Of a stretch of 64,000 bases of DNA, positions 46,365 to 54,938 are shown piece after piece; the stretch's first letter is position 1, and every line of letters starts with the position of its first letter. The position numbers and the translations under genes are program-made. This DNA is from an uncultured Bacteroidota bacterium (lineage in GTDB: Bacteria > Bacteroidota > Bacteroidia > Flavobacteriales > Flavobacteriaceae). The DNA is taken from the NCBI GenBank assembly GCA_902523665.1, contig CABZAD010000006.1:1-64000 (forward strand), read 5' to 3'. Under the pieces are notes generated by a model. The model worked only from the letters and a program-made list of their open reading frames with translations. It was not told the origin of the DNA and searched no databases.

Positions 46365-47330
46365 TTGAAAGATGATTTAAAAAAGATATTAATTGAAGAT
46401 TTTGAATCCTCATCTGGTAAGAAACTTCAAAATCTTAAATTAAGCTATCAATTTTTTGGGAAAAGATTTGGAACTGCTCCAATTATTCTTATTAATCATG
46501 CATTAACTGGAAATTCTATAGTATCTGGAAAGGACGGATGGTGGAGTGAAATTGTTGGAATAAATAGGGCAATTGATCTAAATAAATTTACTGTGCTTTG
46601 TATTAATATTCCAGGAAATGGGTTTAATGAAGAAAACTTTAATTTCAGCATTGAATTAGACTTAGGAGATGTAGCACATATTTTTGTTAAGGCTTTAAAT
46701 AAATTAAAAATTTCAAAATTATATGCTATAATCGGTGGATCAATTGGAGGATGTTTAACATGGGAGATGGCTGCAATAAAAAATGATATTGCAGAGAAGA
46801 TTATTCCTGTAGCTTCGGATTGGAAAGCAAATGATTGGTTAATAGCAAATACTTTTTTACAAGATAGAATTTTAGAAAATTCAAAAAATCCTATAGGAGA
46901 TGCAAGAATTCATGCAATGACATTCTACAGAACACCTGAGTCTCTTAATCAAAGATTCACGCGATCTAAGAATATTGAAAAAGGAATGTATAATGTTGAA
47001 TCATGGCTCGATCACCATGCGATAAAACTTAATCAAAGGTTTAGCCTTAACTCTTATAAATTTTTAAATAAGCTTTTAAGATCTACTGATATTACAAGAG
47101 ACGATTCAATATTAGAGTCAAAAATTATGCCTTCAAAATCAGAGATTCATATAATTTCAGTTGATTCAGATATTTTTTTCTTACCTCATGAAGATAGAAT
47201 CACTACTCAAAGGCTCAAAAAACAAAAAGTTAAAATCAAAAATCATGTGATAGAATCAATTCATGGTCATGATGCATTTTTAATTGAAACAAAACAAATT
47301 TCGGATATCTTTACTAAAATTTTAACATAA
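46365..47330 (+). CDS. metX: Homoserine O-acetyltransferase (alpha/beta hydrolase type)
   Basis: 321 residues, TTG start 3 bp after metY. INHALTGNS, GWWSEIVGINRAID and CINIPGNGF shape the substrate pocket; the nucleophile Ser is in IGGSIGGCLTWEMA. Asp and His of the triad are in ISVDSDIFFLP and HGHDAFLIE. It acetylates homoserine with acetyl-CoA. Shorter than many MetX (about 350-380), mainly in the lid region. It overlaps the OsmC gene by 1 bp. Confidence 0.9.
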   Translation: MKDDLKKILIEDFESSSGKKLQNLKLSYQFFGKRFGTAPIILINHALTGNSIVSGKDGWWSEIVGINRAIDLNKFTVLCINIPGNGFNEENFNFSIELDLGDVAHIFVKALNKLKISKLYAIIGGSIGGCLTWEMAAIKNDIAEKIIPVASDWKANDWLIANTFLQDRILENSKNPIGDARIHAMTFYRTPESLNQRFTRSKNIEKGMYNVESWLDHHAIKLNQRFSLNSYKFLNKLLRSTDITRDDSILESKIMPSKSEIHIISVDSDIFFLPHEDRITTQRLKKQKVKIKNHVIESIHGHDAFLIETKQISDIFTKILT

Positions 47331-47758
47331 TGGCAATTTATTTAGACAGAATTAATGACAAGTATTTATTTGAACTTTCAAATGAAAATGGACATAAAGT
47401 TTTACTGGATCGAAAATATTCTCAAGATTATAATGTACAAGGTGCAAGTCCTATGGAGCTTTTACTAATGGGAGTTGCTGGTTGTAGTAGTATTGATGTT
47501 ATATCAATATTAGAAAAACAAAAGCTTGACCCAGATTCATATAAAATGGAGGTTGAAGGGGAAAGAGAGTCTAAACCAGGAAAACCATGGAAAAAAATAC
47601 ATGTCAAGTTATATATTGAGGGAAATATTCCTAGTAGTAAAATTGTTCGTGCCGCAGCGTTGAGTTTTGATAAATATTGTTCAGTTTCAAAGAACCTTGA
47701 GAAGTCAACTTTAATTGAGCATTCAATTTATCTCAACGGTTCCTTAATTAAAAAATAG
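47330..47758 (+). CDS. OsmC-family protein
   Basis: 142 residues. MELLLMGVAGCSSIDVISILEKQ carries the first reactive Cys, and FDKYCSVSKNL the second, the thiol pair that reduces organic hydroperoxides in OsmC/Ohr proteins. Its position as last gene of the methionine operon is unexplained; protection of thiol intermediates is one possibility (inference). No terminator is visible directly after it. Confidence 0.87.
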   Translation: MAIYLDRINDKYLFELSNENGHKVLLDRKYSQDYNVQGASPMELLLMGVAGCSSIDVISILEKQKLDPDSYKMEVEGERESKPGKPWKKIHVKLYIEGNIPSSKIVRAAALSFDKYCSVSKNLEKSTLIEHSIYLNGSLIKK

Positions 47759-47767
47759 GCTAAAAAG

Positions 47768-47798
47768 TTTGTTTTTGTTGATACCTATTATACTTTTG
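47768..47798 (+). promoter_or_regulatory. Canonical promoter of the pheA operon (TTTG-N19-TACTTTTG)
   Basis: TTTG (47768-47771), exactly 19 nt, then TACTTTTG (47791-47798): a full match to the Bacteroidota primary sigma-factor promoter. Transcription would begin at about 47803-47805, at or just before the leader peptide ATG. Confidence 0.72.
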
Positions 47799-47804
47799 TA
47801 AATT

Positions 47805-47870
47805 ATGTTGAACAATTTTAATTTTTATTTTAATTCTTATTTCTACTTCTTAGATAAGAAGGCAGGATAA
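47805..47870 (+). CDS. Phe/Tyr-rich attenuator leader peptide (pheL-like)
   Basis: 21 codons, ATG to TAA, absent from the ORF track because of its size. Residues 3-15 read NNFNFYFNSYFYF: five Phe and three Tyr within eleven residues (5-15). It lies between a canonical promoter and a terminator that ends just before pheA, with competing hairpins between. This is the layout of leader peptides that sense charged tRNA-Phe and tRNA-Tyr by ribosome stalling. Sequence and position are seen directly; the sensing role is inferred. The near absence of a 5' leader before its ATG suggests initiation on a leaderless RNA. Confidence 0.78.
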   Translation: MLNNFNFYFNSYFYFLDKKAG

Positions 47871-47906
47871 TTATGTAATTAAATATTAAAATATTATAGT
47901 CCTGTC
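47846..47906 (+). promoter_or_regulatory. Attenuator switch: pause hairpin and antiterminator
   Basis: Segment 1-2: CTTCTTA (47846-47852) pairs with TAAGAAG (47855-47861), covering the last Tyr-Phe-Leu codons. Antiterminator: GGCAGGAT (47861-47868) pairs with GTCCTGTC (47899-47906; two G-T pairs), which removes the 5' arm of the terminator. A ribosome stalled on Tyr/Phe codons would leave GGCAGGAT free; one at the stop codon (47868-47870) would cover it and let the terminator form. Confidence 0.7.
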
Positions 47907-47925
47907 AAATCAGGACTTTTTTTTT
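47898..47925 (+). terminator. Intrinsic terminator (attenuator) 2 nt before pheA
   Basis: Perfect 7-bp stem AGTCCTG / CAGGACT, loop TCAAAT, nine T. It ends two bases before the pheA ATG, so it can only act on the pheA operon itself. Confidence 0.92.
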
Positions 47926-47927
47926 AT

Positions 47928-48740
47928 ATGAAAGTATCTATTCAAGGAGTCAAAGGATCATTTCACCATCTGGTGACTGCTAACTATTTTAGTTCGTTCG
48001 AACTAAATGAATGTTCAACTTTTGATATGCTTGTAAAGTCAATCATTGATGAAGATTCTGAATATGGGGTAATGGCTATTGAAAATTCTATTGCTGGATC
48101 TATACTTCCTAATTATGCTTTAATTGATGAATATAATCTGACAATTACTGGAGAATACAGTCTTAGTATTGATCATAATTTAATGTGTCTTCCTGGACAG
48201 AGTATTGATAAAATTGACGAAGTCCATTCTCATCCAATGGCATTACTTCAGTGTACTAAATTTTTTACTAAATATCCTAATATAAAGTTAATTGAGAGTG
48301 TTGATACAGCCTTATTTGCAAAAAAAATCAGTGAAAATAAAATTACTGGAGTTGGAGCAATAGGTAGTAAAGAAGCTGCAAAGATATATAATTTAGAAAT
48401 TTTAAATTCTTCAATACAAACAATTAAAAATAATATGACAAGATTTGTTATAGTTGAAAAAAATAAAAAACATATATCGAACTTTAATAAAGCTGCGCTT
48501 AAATTTATACTTGATCACAAAAGAGGTAGTCTAGCATCTGTATTGAATATGATGAGTGACTGTAACTTGAATCTTACAAAAATTCAATCTCTGCCAGTGA
48601 TTAAGATGCCTGGTAAGTATGCTTTCTTTGTTGATATCACTTTTGATTCAATTGAAAATTATCAAAAAGCTATTAAGATTATTGATCTTATGGCTCAAGA
48701 GTTTAAAATACTCGGAGAATATAAAGATCAAAAATTATGA
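47928..48740 (+). CDS. pheA: Prephenate dehydratase
   Basis: 270 residues, monofunctional (no chorismate mutase part; that is fused to DAHP synthase downstream). Converts prephenate to phenylpyruvate. The N-terminal domain has SIQGVKGSFHHLVA-like start and VMAIENSIAGSI; the catalytic Thr-Arg-Phe is in NNMTRFVIV. A C-terminal ACT domain (RGSLASVLNMMSDCNLNLTKIQSLP) should bind Phe for feedback. It overlaps tyrA by 4 bp. Expression is probably controlled by the attenuator right before it. Confidence 0.94.
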   Translation: MKVSIQGVKGSFHHLVTANYFSSFELNECSTFDMLVKSIIDEDSEYGVMAIENSIAGSILPNYALIDEYNLTITGEYSLSIDHNLMCLPGQSIDKIDEVHSHPMALLQCTKFFTKYPNIKLIESVDTALFAKKISENKITGVGAIGSKEAAKIYNLEILNSSIQTIKNNMTRFVIVEKNKKHISNFNKAALKFILDHKRGSLASVLNMMSDCNLNLTKIQSLPVIKMPGKYAFFVDITFDSIENYQKAIKIIDLMAQEFKILGEYKDQKL

Positions 48741-49585
48741 AAGTTGGTATAGTAGGTTTAGGATTAATAGGAGGTTCGATAGCACTTAAATTGAAAGATT
48801 TATTTGATAACCTAACCATATATGGGTATGATATTGATCATGAATCAATTAGCTACACAATTAAAAATAAAATTATTGATGCAAAATATGATGAAGATCT
48901 ACTAAATGAATTAGATTATATATTTCTTGCTATACCTGTTGAATCAATCAAAAAACAACTTCAAAATTACTTGGATAAGATTTCAGAAAAAACTTTGATA
49001 ATTGATCTTGGTTCAACAAAGTTCCAAATATCTAATTCAGTTAAGGATCACAAGAAAAGAAAGAATTATCTTGCTGCCCATCCGATTGCTGGTACAGAAT
49101 TTTCAGGACCTGGTTCAGCCTCAAAGGATTTATTTAAAAATAAAGTTATGATTCTATGTGATACTAAAAAAACTGATAGTAATTTATTATTAAATGCTAA
49201 AAAAATTATTGAATCTATTGGTATGATTATTAAAATTATGGATTCAAAAGAACATGATAGACAAATAGCATATGTGTCTCACTTATCGCATATTTCATCA
49301 TTTATGTTAGGTAAAACAGTAATGGATAAAGAAGATGATGAACAAGCAATTTATAATATGGCTGGTAGTGGATTTGAATCAACAGTAAGATTAGCAAAAA
49401 GTTCACCTGAAATGTGGTCTTCAATCTTTGTTGAGAATAAAAAAAATATTATTGAGTCTCTTGATGAATACATCTCAAATATTAATAATTTTAAAAAATT
49501 AATTGAGAAGAGCGATAAAAAAACTCTTAATAATGAGATGAGAAGAATTAATGGGATTAAGGAAATATTAAATGGAATAAAATAA
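48737..49585 (+). CDS. tyrA: Prephenate dehydrogenase
   Basis: 282 residues. NAD-binding VGLGLIGGSIAL at the N-terminus, IDLGSTKFQI, AHPIAGTEFSGPGSA (substrate binding) and SHLSHISSFML (catalytic His) in order. It makes 4-hydroxyphenylpyruvate for tyrosine. No ACT domain, so feedback would come from elsewhere. Six bp separate it from the DAHP synthase gene. Confidence 0.94.
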   Translation: MKVGIVGLGLIGGSIALKLKDLFDNLTIYGYDIDHESISYTIKNKIIDAKYDEDLLNELDYIFLAIPVESIKKQLQNYLDKISEKTLIIDLGSTKFQISNSVKDHKKRKNYLAAHPIAGTEFSGPGSASKDLFKNKVMILCDTKKTDSNLLLNAKKIIESIGMIIKIMDSKEHDRQIAYVSHLSHISSFMLGKTVMDKEDDEQAIYNMAGSGFESTVRLAKSSPEMWSSIFVENKKNIIESLDEYISNINNFKKLIEKSDKKTLNNEMRRINGIKEILNGIK

Positions 49586-49591
49586 ATAATT

Positions 49592-50674
49592 ATGGAAAAC
49601 AAAAATGAATATAGAAACTGGCTAAATCAAATGAATCTTGAACATCCGATAGTAATAGCTGGTCCATGTAGTGCTGAGACTGAGGAACAGGTTCTAAAAA
49701 TTGCTAATCAATTAAAAGAAAGTGATGTAACTGCTTATAGAGCTGGAATATGGAAGCCTAGGACTAGACCAGGAATGTTTGAAGGGGTGGGGGCTATTGG
49801 ATTGAAGTGGTTGCAGAAAGTTAAAGAGGAAACTGGGCTTATGATTGCTACTGAAGTTGCCAATTCTGTTCATGTTGATCTTGCTTTAGAACATGATTTA
49901 GATATATTATGGATAGGAGCCAGATCCACGGTCAGTCCATTTATAGTTCAGGAAATTGCAGATGCACTTAAAGGAACAGATAAAATAGTTTTAATCAAAA
50001 ATCCTGTGAACCCCGATTTATCCTTGTGGATGGGTGGGCTGGAAAGAATTTATTCTGCTGATATAAAAAATATTGGAGTAATTCATAGAGGATTTTCATC
50101 TTACGATAAATCAAAATATAGAAATAACCCAGAATGGCAGATTGCCGTTGAATTTCAAAATAATTTTCCAGACATCCCATTAATATGTGACCCTTCTCAC
50201 ATTGCTGGAAGAAGAGATCTAATTTTTGACTTGAGTCAAACATCGCTTGACTTAAACTATGACGGACTAATGATTGAATCTCACTGGGATCCAGATAATG
50301 CGTGGAGTGACGCAGCTCAACAAGTTACTCCAAATCGTTTAATTGAAATAATGAAAGACCTTAAGATTAGAGATAAAACTTCCCAGGGAGAGGATTACCA
50401 AAACAAACTCAATAATCTAAGATCACAGATAGATTCAGCTGATCAAAATTTATTGACAACTCTTGGAAAGAGAATGGAAGTTGCCAAAGGAATTGGAAAA
50501 CTTAAATCAGAAAATAATGTAGCAATTCTTCAGAACAAAAGGTGGAATGAAATATTAGGGAAGATGATTTTAGATGGAGAAGACCATGGGTTAAGTGAAG
50601 AATTTATTTTAAGAATTTTCAAAGCAATTCATCAAGAGTCAATTAACAACCAAAAAAAAATATTAAATAAATAA
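49592..50674 (+). CDS. DAHP synthase fused to chorismate mutase
   Basis: 360 residues. N-terminal 1-260: type I-beta DAHP synthase, with AGPCSAETEEQ, YRAGIWKPRTRPGMFEG, LWIGARSTVSPF, LIKNPVNPDL and CDPSHIAGRRD. C-terminal 270-350: AroQ chorismate mutase (NLRSQIDSADQNLLTTLGKRMEVAKGIGKLK). It joins the first shikimate step to the branch step of Phe/Tyr synthesis; this fusion order is typical of Bacteroidota. The mutase domain often lets prephenate inhibit the synthase. Confidence 0.94.
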   Translation: MENKNEYRNWLNQMNLEHPIVIAGPCSAETEEQVLKIANQLKESDVTAYRAGIWKPRTRPGMFEGVGAIGLKWLQKVKEETGLMIATEVANSVHVDLALEHDLDILWIGARSTVSPFIVQEIADALKGTDKIVLIKNPVNPDLSLWMGGLERIYSADIKNIGVIHRGFSSYDKSKYRNNPEWQIAVEFQNNFPDIPLICDPSHIAGRRDLIFDLSQTSLDLNYDGLMIESHWDPDNAWSDAAQQVTPNRLIEIMKDLKIRDKTSQGEDYQNKLNNLRSQIDSADQNLLTTLGKRMEVAKGIGKLKSENNVAILQNKRWNEILGKMILDGEDHGLSEEFILRIFKAIHQESINNQKKILNK

Positions 50675-50684
50675 AAACAGGAAA

Positions 50685-51866
50685 ATGTTATCAGATAAAA
50701 TAAATTCTTTACCAATCTCTCAAACGGTTGCAATGACAGCTAAAGCTCATGATTTAAAAAATCAAGGTATTGATGTAATTACTTTGAGTGCAGGAGAACC
50801 CGATTTTAATATCCCAGATTACATTAAAGATGCAGCCGTAAACGCTATTAATGAAAACTACCATAAATATTCACCAGTTGATGGATTCTTAGACCTAAAA
50901 AAAGCCATATGTAAAAAGTTTAAAAGAGATAATAATTTAGATTATGATGCAGATCAAATTGTAGTTTCAACAGGAGCAAAACAATCCATTGCCAATGTTT
51001 GTATGTCTTTAATAAATAAGGGTGATGAGGTTATAATACCTACTCCTTACTGGGTAAGTTACAGTGCAATGGTCTCTCTTGCTGACGGAATTTCTGTTTT
51101 TGTAAACCCCAATAAAAATTCCAATTATAAAGTGACTGCAAAACAGCTTGAATCTGTAATTACGGATAAAACAAAAATGGTTATGTTCAACTCTCCTAAT
51201 AACCCAAGCGGATCAGTTTTTACAAAAGAAGAATATATAGAGTTTTCTAAGGTGTTAATGAAATATCCGAAAGTTATAGTTGTTTCAGATGAAATTTATG
51301 AGCATATTAATTATGGAGTTGAAACTGTAAGCTTTGCATCTTTACCAGGAATGTATGAAAGAACAGTCACAGTAAATGGTATATCAAAAGCATTTGCAAT
51401 GACAGGCTGGAGAATAGGTTACCTTGGAGCTTCCAAGACTTTAGCTAAAGCATGTAACAAAATGCAAGGTCAAATAACTAGTGGTGCAAATTGTATTGCT
51501 CAAAGAGCTGCTATAACTGCTTTAGAAGAGTCACCTGAAAGAATAAAATACATGGTTGATGAATTTAAAATAAGGCGTAATTTGATCATAGATCTTGTAA
51601 ATCAAATTAACGGTTTTAAAGTTAGCCAACCACCATCAGGTGCCTTTTATATTTTTCCAGAGGTCTCTGAACTATTTGGTAAGAAATTTGGAGGCCAATT
51701 AATAAATAATGCAAATGATTTATCAATGTTAATTCTTGAAAAAGCTCATGTTGCAACTGTCCCAGGAGATGCTTTTGGATATCCTGAATGCATAAGGATT
51801 TCATATTCTGCATCTAGAGAACATATAAAAGAAGCAATAATTAGGATTAAAGATTTATTATCTTGA
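50685..51866 (+). CDS. aspC: Class I/II aminotransferase (aspartate/aromatic type)
   Basis: 393 residues. LSAGEPDFNIPDYIKDAA, STGAKQSIANV, FNSPNNPSGSVFTKEE, VSDEIYEHINYG and SKAFAMTGWRIGYLGA (Schiff-base Lys) are the fold-type I PLP blocks of the AspC/PatA group. In this operon it probably transaminates phenylpyruvate, hydroxyphenylpyruvate or prephenate, completing Phe and Tyr synthesis. It overlaps rsmG by 4 bp. Substrate preference is inferred from context. Confidence 0.9.
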   Translation: MLSDKINSLPISQTVAMTAKAHDLKNQGIDVITLSAGEPDFNIPDYIKDAAVNAINENYHKYSPVDGFLDLKKAICKKFKRDNNLDYDADQIVVSTGAKQSIANVCMSLINKGDEVIIPTPYWVSYSAMVSLADGISVFVNPNKNSNYKVTAKQLESVITDKTKMVMFNSPNNPSGSVFTKEEYIEFSKVLMKYPKVIVVSDEIYEHINYGVETVSFASLPGMYERTVTVNGISKAFAMTGWRIGYLGASKTLAKACNKMQGQITSGANCIAQRAAITALEESPERIKYMVDEFKIRRNLIIDLVNQINGFKVSQPPSGAFYIFPEVSELFGKKFGGQLINNANDLSMLILEKAHVATVPGDAFGYPECIRISYSASREHIKEAIIRIKDLLS

Positions 51867-52489
51867 ATGACTTAGATAAACATTTTTTAGACTTATCTAA
51901 AAATCAACTCAAAAAATTAAATTGTTTAATTGAACTATATAGATTTTGGAACTCAAAAGTGAATCTAATTTCAAGAAAAGATATTGATAACCTTTATGTA
52001 AATCATATTCTTCATTCTTTATCTGTTGCTAAAATTCAACAATTTGTTGATGGAACAGATGTTCTTGATGTTGGAACCGGAGGAGGATTGCCTGGCATTC
52101 CACTTGCAATTCTTTTTCCCAAGGTAAATTTTACACTTTTAGATAGTATTTCAAAAAAAATTAGAGTTGTAGAGGATATTAGAAAAAATTTAAATATCTC
52201 AAATGTCATTACGATCAATGATAGAGTAGAAAATCATGATTTAAAATACGATTTTGTTATTTCAAGAGCAGTATCTAAAATGGATAAATTTTATTCATTG
52301 GTAAAAAATAATATCAAATCAAAATCCAAAAATAGTATGCCTAACGGCATAATATCACTAAAGGGAGGAGATCTTGAATCTGAACTTAAACAGTTTAATA
52401 ATTTTAAAGTTTTTGAAATATCAAAATTTTTCTCAGAAGATTTTTTCCAAACTAAAAAAATCGTATATATACCTTTCCAAATTAAATAA
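51863..52489 (+). CDS. rsmG: 16S rRNA (guanine527-N7)-methyltransferase
   Basis: 208 residues, TTG start overlapping the aminotransferase stop. RFWNSKVNLISRKDIDNLYVNHILHSL, then DVLDVGTGGGLPGIPLAILFP (SAM loop), and DFVISRAVSKMDKF are the RsmG (GidB) pattern. It methylates G527 in the small-subunit rRNA. It lies in the attenuated transcript although it is not an amino-acid gene. Confidence 0.94.
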   Translation: MNDLDKHFLDLSKNQLKKLNCLIELYRFWNSKVNLISRKDIDNLYVNHILHSLSVAKIQQFVDGTDVLDVGTGGGLPGIPLAILFPKVNFTLLDSISKKIRVVEDIRKNLNISNVITINDRVENHDLKYDFVISRAVSKMDKFYSLVKNNIKSKSKNSMPNGIISLKGGDLESELKQFNNFKVFEISKFFSEDFFQTKKIVYIPFQIK

Positions 52490-52492
52490 ATA

Positions 52493-53206
52493 GTGAATTA
52501 TTACATTAATATTTTTCTAGCTTCGTTAATATTGATAATCAAAGGATGTAATAGTCCAGCTGAGAGTATTAATAAAAAATTAAAAATTATTGAGGATATA
52601 GACATCAATATAAAAGATGAAAAGGTACTTTCAGATGAAAAAATTGTGGAAGATTTTAAATTAACAGATGAAAATGCAATAGACTTTCTTTTTGAATACG
52701 AAAAAAAAAATAAGGAGAATAAAGTAAAGATATACACTAACTTCGGTAATATTGAAATATTACTGTTTTCAAACACACCTTATCACAGATCAAATTTTAT
52801 TTACTTAACCAAAAAAAATTATTTTGAGGGGACACAATTTTACAGAGTCGTAAATGATTTTGTCATTCAAGCTGGAAATAGTGATAATAGAAAAATTTCC
52901 TCAAAAAGACAAAGAATTGGAAAGTACCTTTTGCCAAACGATTTTAACAAAGGACACACTCATAAAAGGGGAATGGTCAGTATGCCAAGTAGTTCAATTG
53001 ATAATCCCTATAAAATGGCATCCCCCTATGAATTTTTTATTGTTCAGAAAAAAGAAGGAGCCCATCACTTAGATGGGAACTATACAATTTTTGGAACTGT
53101 TATTGATGGAATGGAAGTTGTTGATATCATTGCCAATTTGCCAACAGATGAAAGAGATTGGCCTTTAAATAATGTTTACATCAATAGAATTGAAATAGTC
53201 AATTAA
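52493..53206 (+). CDS. Cyclophilin-type peptidyl-prolyl isomerase, lipoprotein
   Basis: 237 residues, GTG start 3 bp after rsmG. A lipoprotein signal ends in KGC (around residue 19). A charged linker of about 60 residues leads to the cyclophilin domain: VKIYTNFGNIEILLF, TQFYRVVNDFVIQAGN (active-site F and Q), and FGTVIDGMEVVDIIANL. It should fold proteins in the periplasm. The stop codon shares TTAA with convergent pruA. Confidence 0.9.
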   Translation: MNYYINIFLASLILIIKGCNSPAESINKKLKIIEDIDINIKDEKVLSDEKIVEDFKLTDENAIDFLFEYEKKNKENKVKIYTNFGNIEILLFSNTPYHRSNFIYLTKKNYFEGTQFYRVVNDFVIQAGNSDNRKISSKRQRIGKYLLPNDFNKGHTHKRGMVSMPSSSIDNPYKMASPYEFFIVQKKEGAHHLDGNYTIFGTVIDGMEVVDIIANLPTDERDWPLNNVYINRIEIVN

Positions 53207-54828
53207 CCCATAAAAGGATATTTGAAGTCTTTTGGTGGAACAAAAACCTCTTTAATTAATCTAGGTGAAACCCATCTTAATAGATTTAGATATGATCCAG
53301 CTTTATCATTTGTCCCTGACCCTCTAGCACCACCAAATGGTTGTTGTCCAACTACTGCTCCAGTACATTTATCATTTATATAGAAATTACCAGCGCAATT
53401 TTTTAATTTATTCACTGCATCACTAAGTATGTATCTGTCTTCACAAAAAACTGCACCAGTGAGTGCATATTTAGAAGTTTCATCAACAATCTTTAATGTT
53501 TCATCCCATTTATTATCATCATATTCATAGATTGTAACCACTGGTCCAAATAATTCAGTCTCCATTGAATAGTATTTTGGATTTGTTGTCTTAATTACTG
53601 TAGGCTCTATGAAATATCCTTTTGATTTGTCATAACCACCTCCAATAACTACTTTAGCATCCTTATCAGATTTTGCATTTTTAATTGCATTAACAAGTTT
53701 GTCAAAAGATGCCTCATGGATTACAGCAGTCATAAAATTTTTAAAATCCTCAGGGCTACCCATTTTAATTTTTGAAATTTCAGATTCTAATTTGCTAAAA
53801 AATTTCTTTGATATTGATGATGGTACATATACTCTTGATGCGGCTGAACACTTTTGACCTTGAAATTCAAAAGCTCCTCTAATCACTGCAGTAACAAATT
53901 CATCTAAATCTGCAGATTTATGACCAATTATAAAATCTTTACCTCCAGTTTCACCAACAATTCTAGGATAAGAATTATAATTTTCAATATTGCCACCTAT
54001 TTTTTTCCATAAACCTTTAAAAACTGATGTAGATCCTGTAAAATGAATACCCGCAAAATGTTTTGACTCAAGAATAGTGTTAGTTATCATTTCGGGATCA
54101 CCATAAACAGCATTAATTACTCCATCTGGAAGTCCAGCTTCTATAAATATATCTATAACAGTCTTGGCTGAAAATATTTGATGATCACTAGGTTTCCAAA
54201 CAACTGTATTCCCCATCATTGCAGCACTGCCTGGAAGATTTCCTGAGATAGCAGTAAAATTAAAAGGAGTCACTGCATAAACAAATCCCTCAAGTGGTCT
54301 ATATCCCAATCTATTCCATACACCTGAGTCAGATTTTGGTTGTTGACTATATATGTGTTGCATGCTAAAAACATTAAATTTTAGAAAGTCAACTAATTCA
54401 CATGCAGCATCAATCTCAGCTTGAAAGATAGTTTTTGACTGAGCTAGCATAGTTGCCGCGTTAATTTTATCTCTGTATGGACCCGCTACAAGTTCTGCAG
54501 CTTTTAGAAATATTGTTGCTCTTTCTTCCCATCTCATTCCAGCCCATTTTTCTTTTGCATCTAAAGCAGATTTTATAGCCATTTCTACATGTTTTTTCTC
54601 TGCTAAATAGAATTTGCCAAGTATATGTTTATGATCATGTGGAGGGGACATATTTGATGTCTTTGAACTTTCAATAAATTTTCCTCCGATCCACATTTTA
54701 ACATCAATAGTTGAATCCTTGAGATTTTTATACGTTGCTAAAACTGATTCTTTCTCAGGACTATTTGGTTTGTAATCTTTAATAGGTTCATTTATTGGTA
54801 TTGGAACATTAACTACAGAGTTATTCAT
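53203..54828 (-). CDS. pruA: L-glutamate gamma-semialdehyde dehydrogenase
   Basis: 541 residues. Oxidises pyrroline-5-carboxylate-derived semialdehyde to glutamate with NAD, the second step of proline use. GETGGKDFIIGH with the catalytic Glu, Cys327 in FQGQKCSAASRVYVP, and QPFGGARGSGTNDKAG are those of the P5CDH branch of aldehyde dehydrogenases. A stand-alone enzyme: no proline dehydrogenase domain. No promoter box is obvious upstream. Confidence 0.95.
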   Translation of the reverse strand: MNNSVVNVPIPINEPIKDYKPNSPEKESVLATYKNLKDSTIDVKMWIGGKFIESSKTSNMSPPHDHKHILGKFYLAEKKHVEMAIKSALDAKEKWAGMRWEERATIFLKAAELVAGPYRDKINAATMLAQSKTIFQAEIDAACELVDFLKFNVFSMQHIYSQQPKSDSGVWNRLGYRPLEGFVYAVTPFNFTAISGNLPGSAAMMGNTVVWKPSDHQIFSAKTVIDIFIEAGLPDGVINAVYGDPEMITNTILESKHFAGIHFTGSTSVFKGLWKKIGGNIENYNSYPRIVGETGGKDFIIGHKSADLDEFVTAVIRGAFEFQGQKCSAASRVYVPSSISKKFFSKLESEISKIKMGSPEDFKNFMTAVIHEASFDKLVNAIKNAKSDKDAKVVIGGGYDKSKGYFIEPTVIKTTNPKYYSMETELFGPVVTIYEYDDNKWDETLKIVDETSKYALTGAVFCEDRYILSDAVNKLKNCAGNFYINDKCTGAVVGQQPFGGARGSGTNDKAGSYLNLLRWVSPRLIKEVFVPPKDFKYPFMG

Positions 54829-54910
54829 ATCATAATTTTTGGTTATCTAAATTAGTTTAAATTGATAATAATTTTAATAAAAATACTTTTTTTTCTTAAC
54901 GTCTTATTAT

Positions 54911-54918
54911 TAAATTTG
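54911..54918 (+). promoter_or_regulatory. -7 box TAAATTTG for the nqr operon
   Basis: Exact TAnnTTTG, 20 nt before the nqrA TTG start. At -33 the sequence is TTTT rather than TTTG. Confidence 0.42.
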
Positions 54919-54938
54919 CGACATAAAACTATTGTTGA

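Noticed and set aside
52501-52776. 91-residue minus-strand ORF inside the PPIase gene
   Set aside because: Ser- and Phe-rich mirror of the charged linker of the lipoprotein PPIase; the plus-strand gene has a clear domain.
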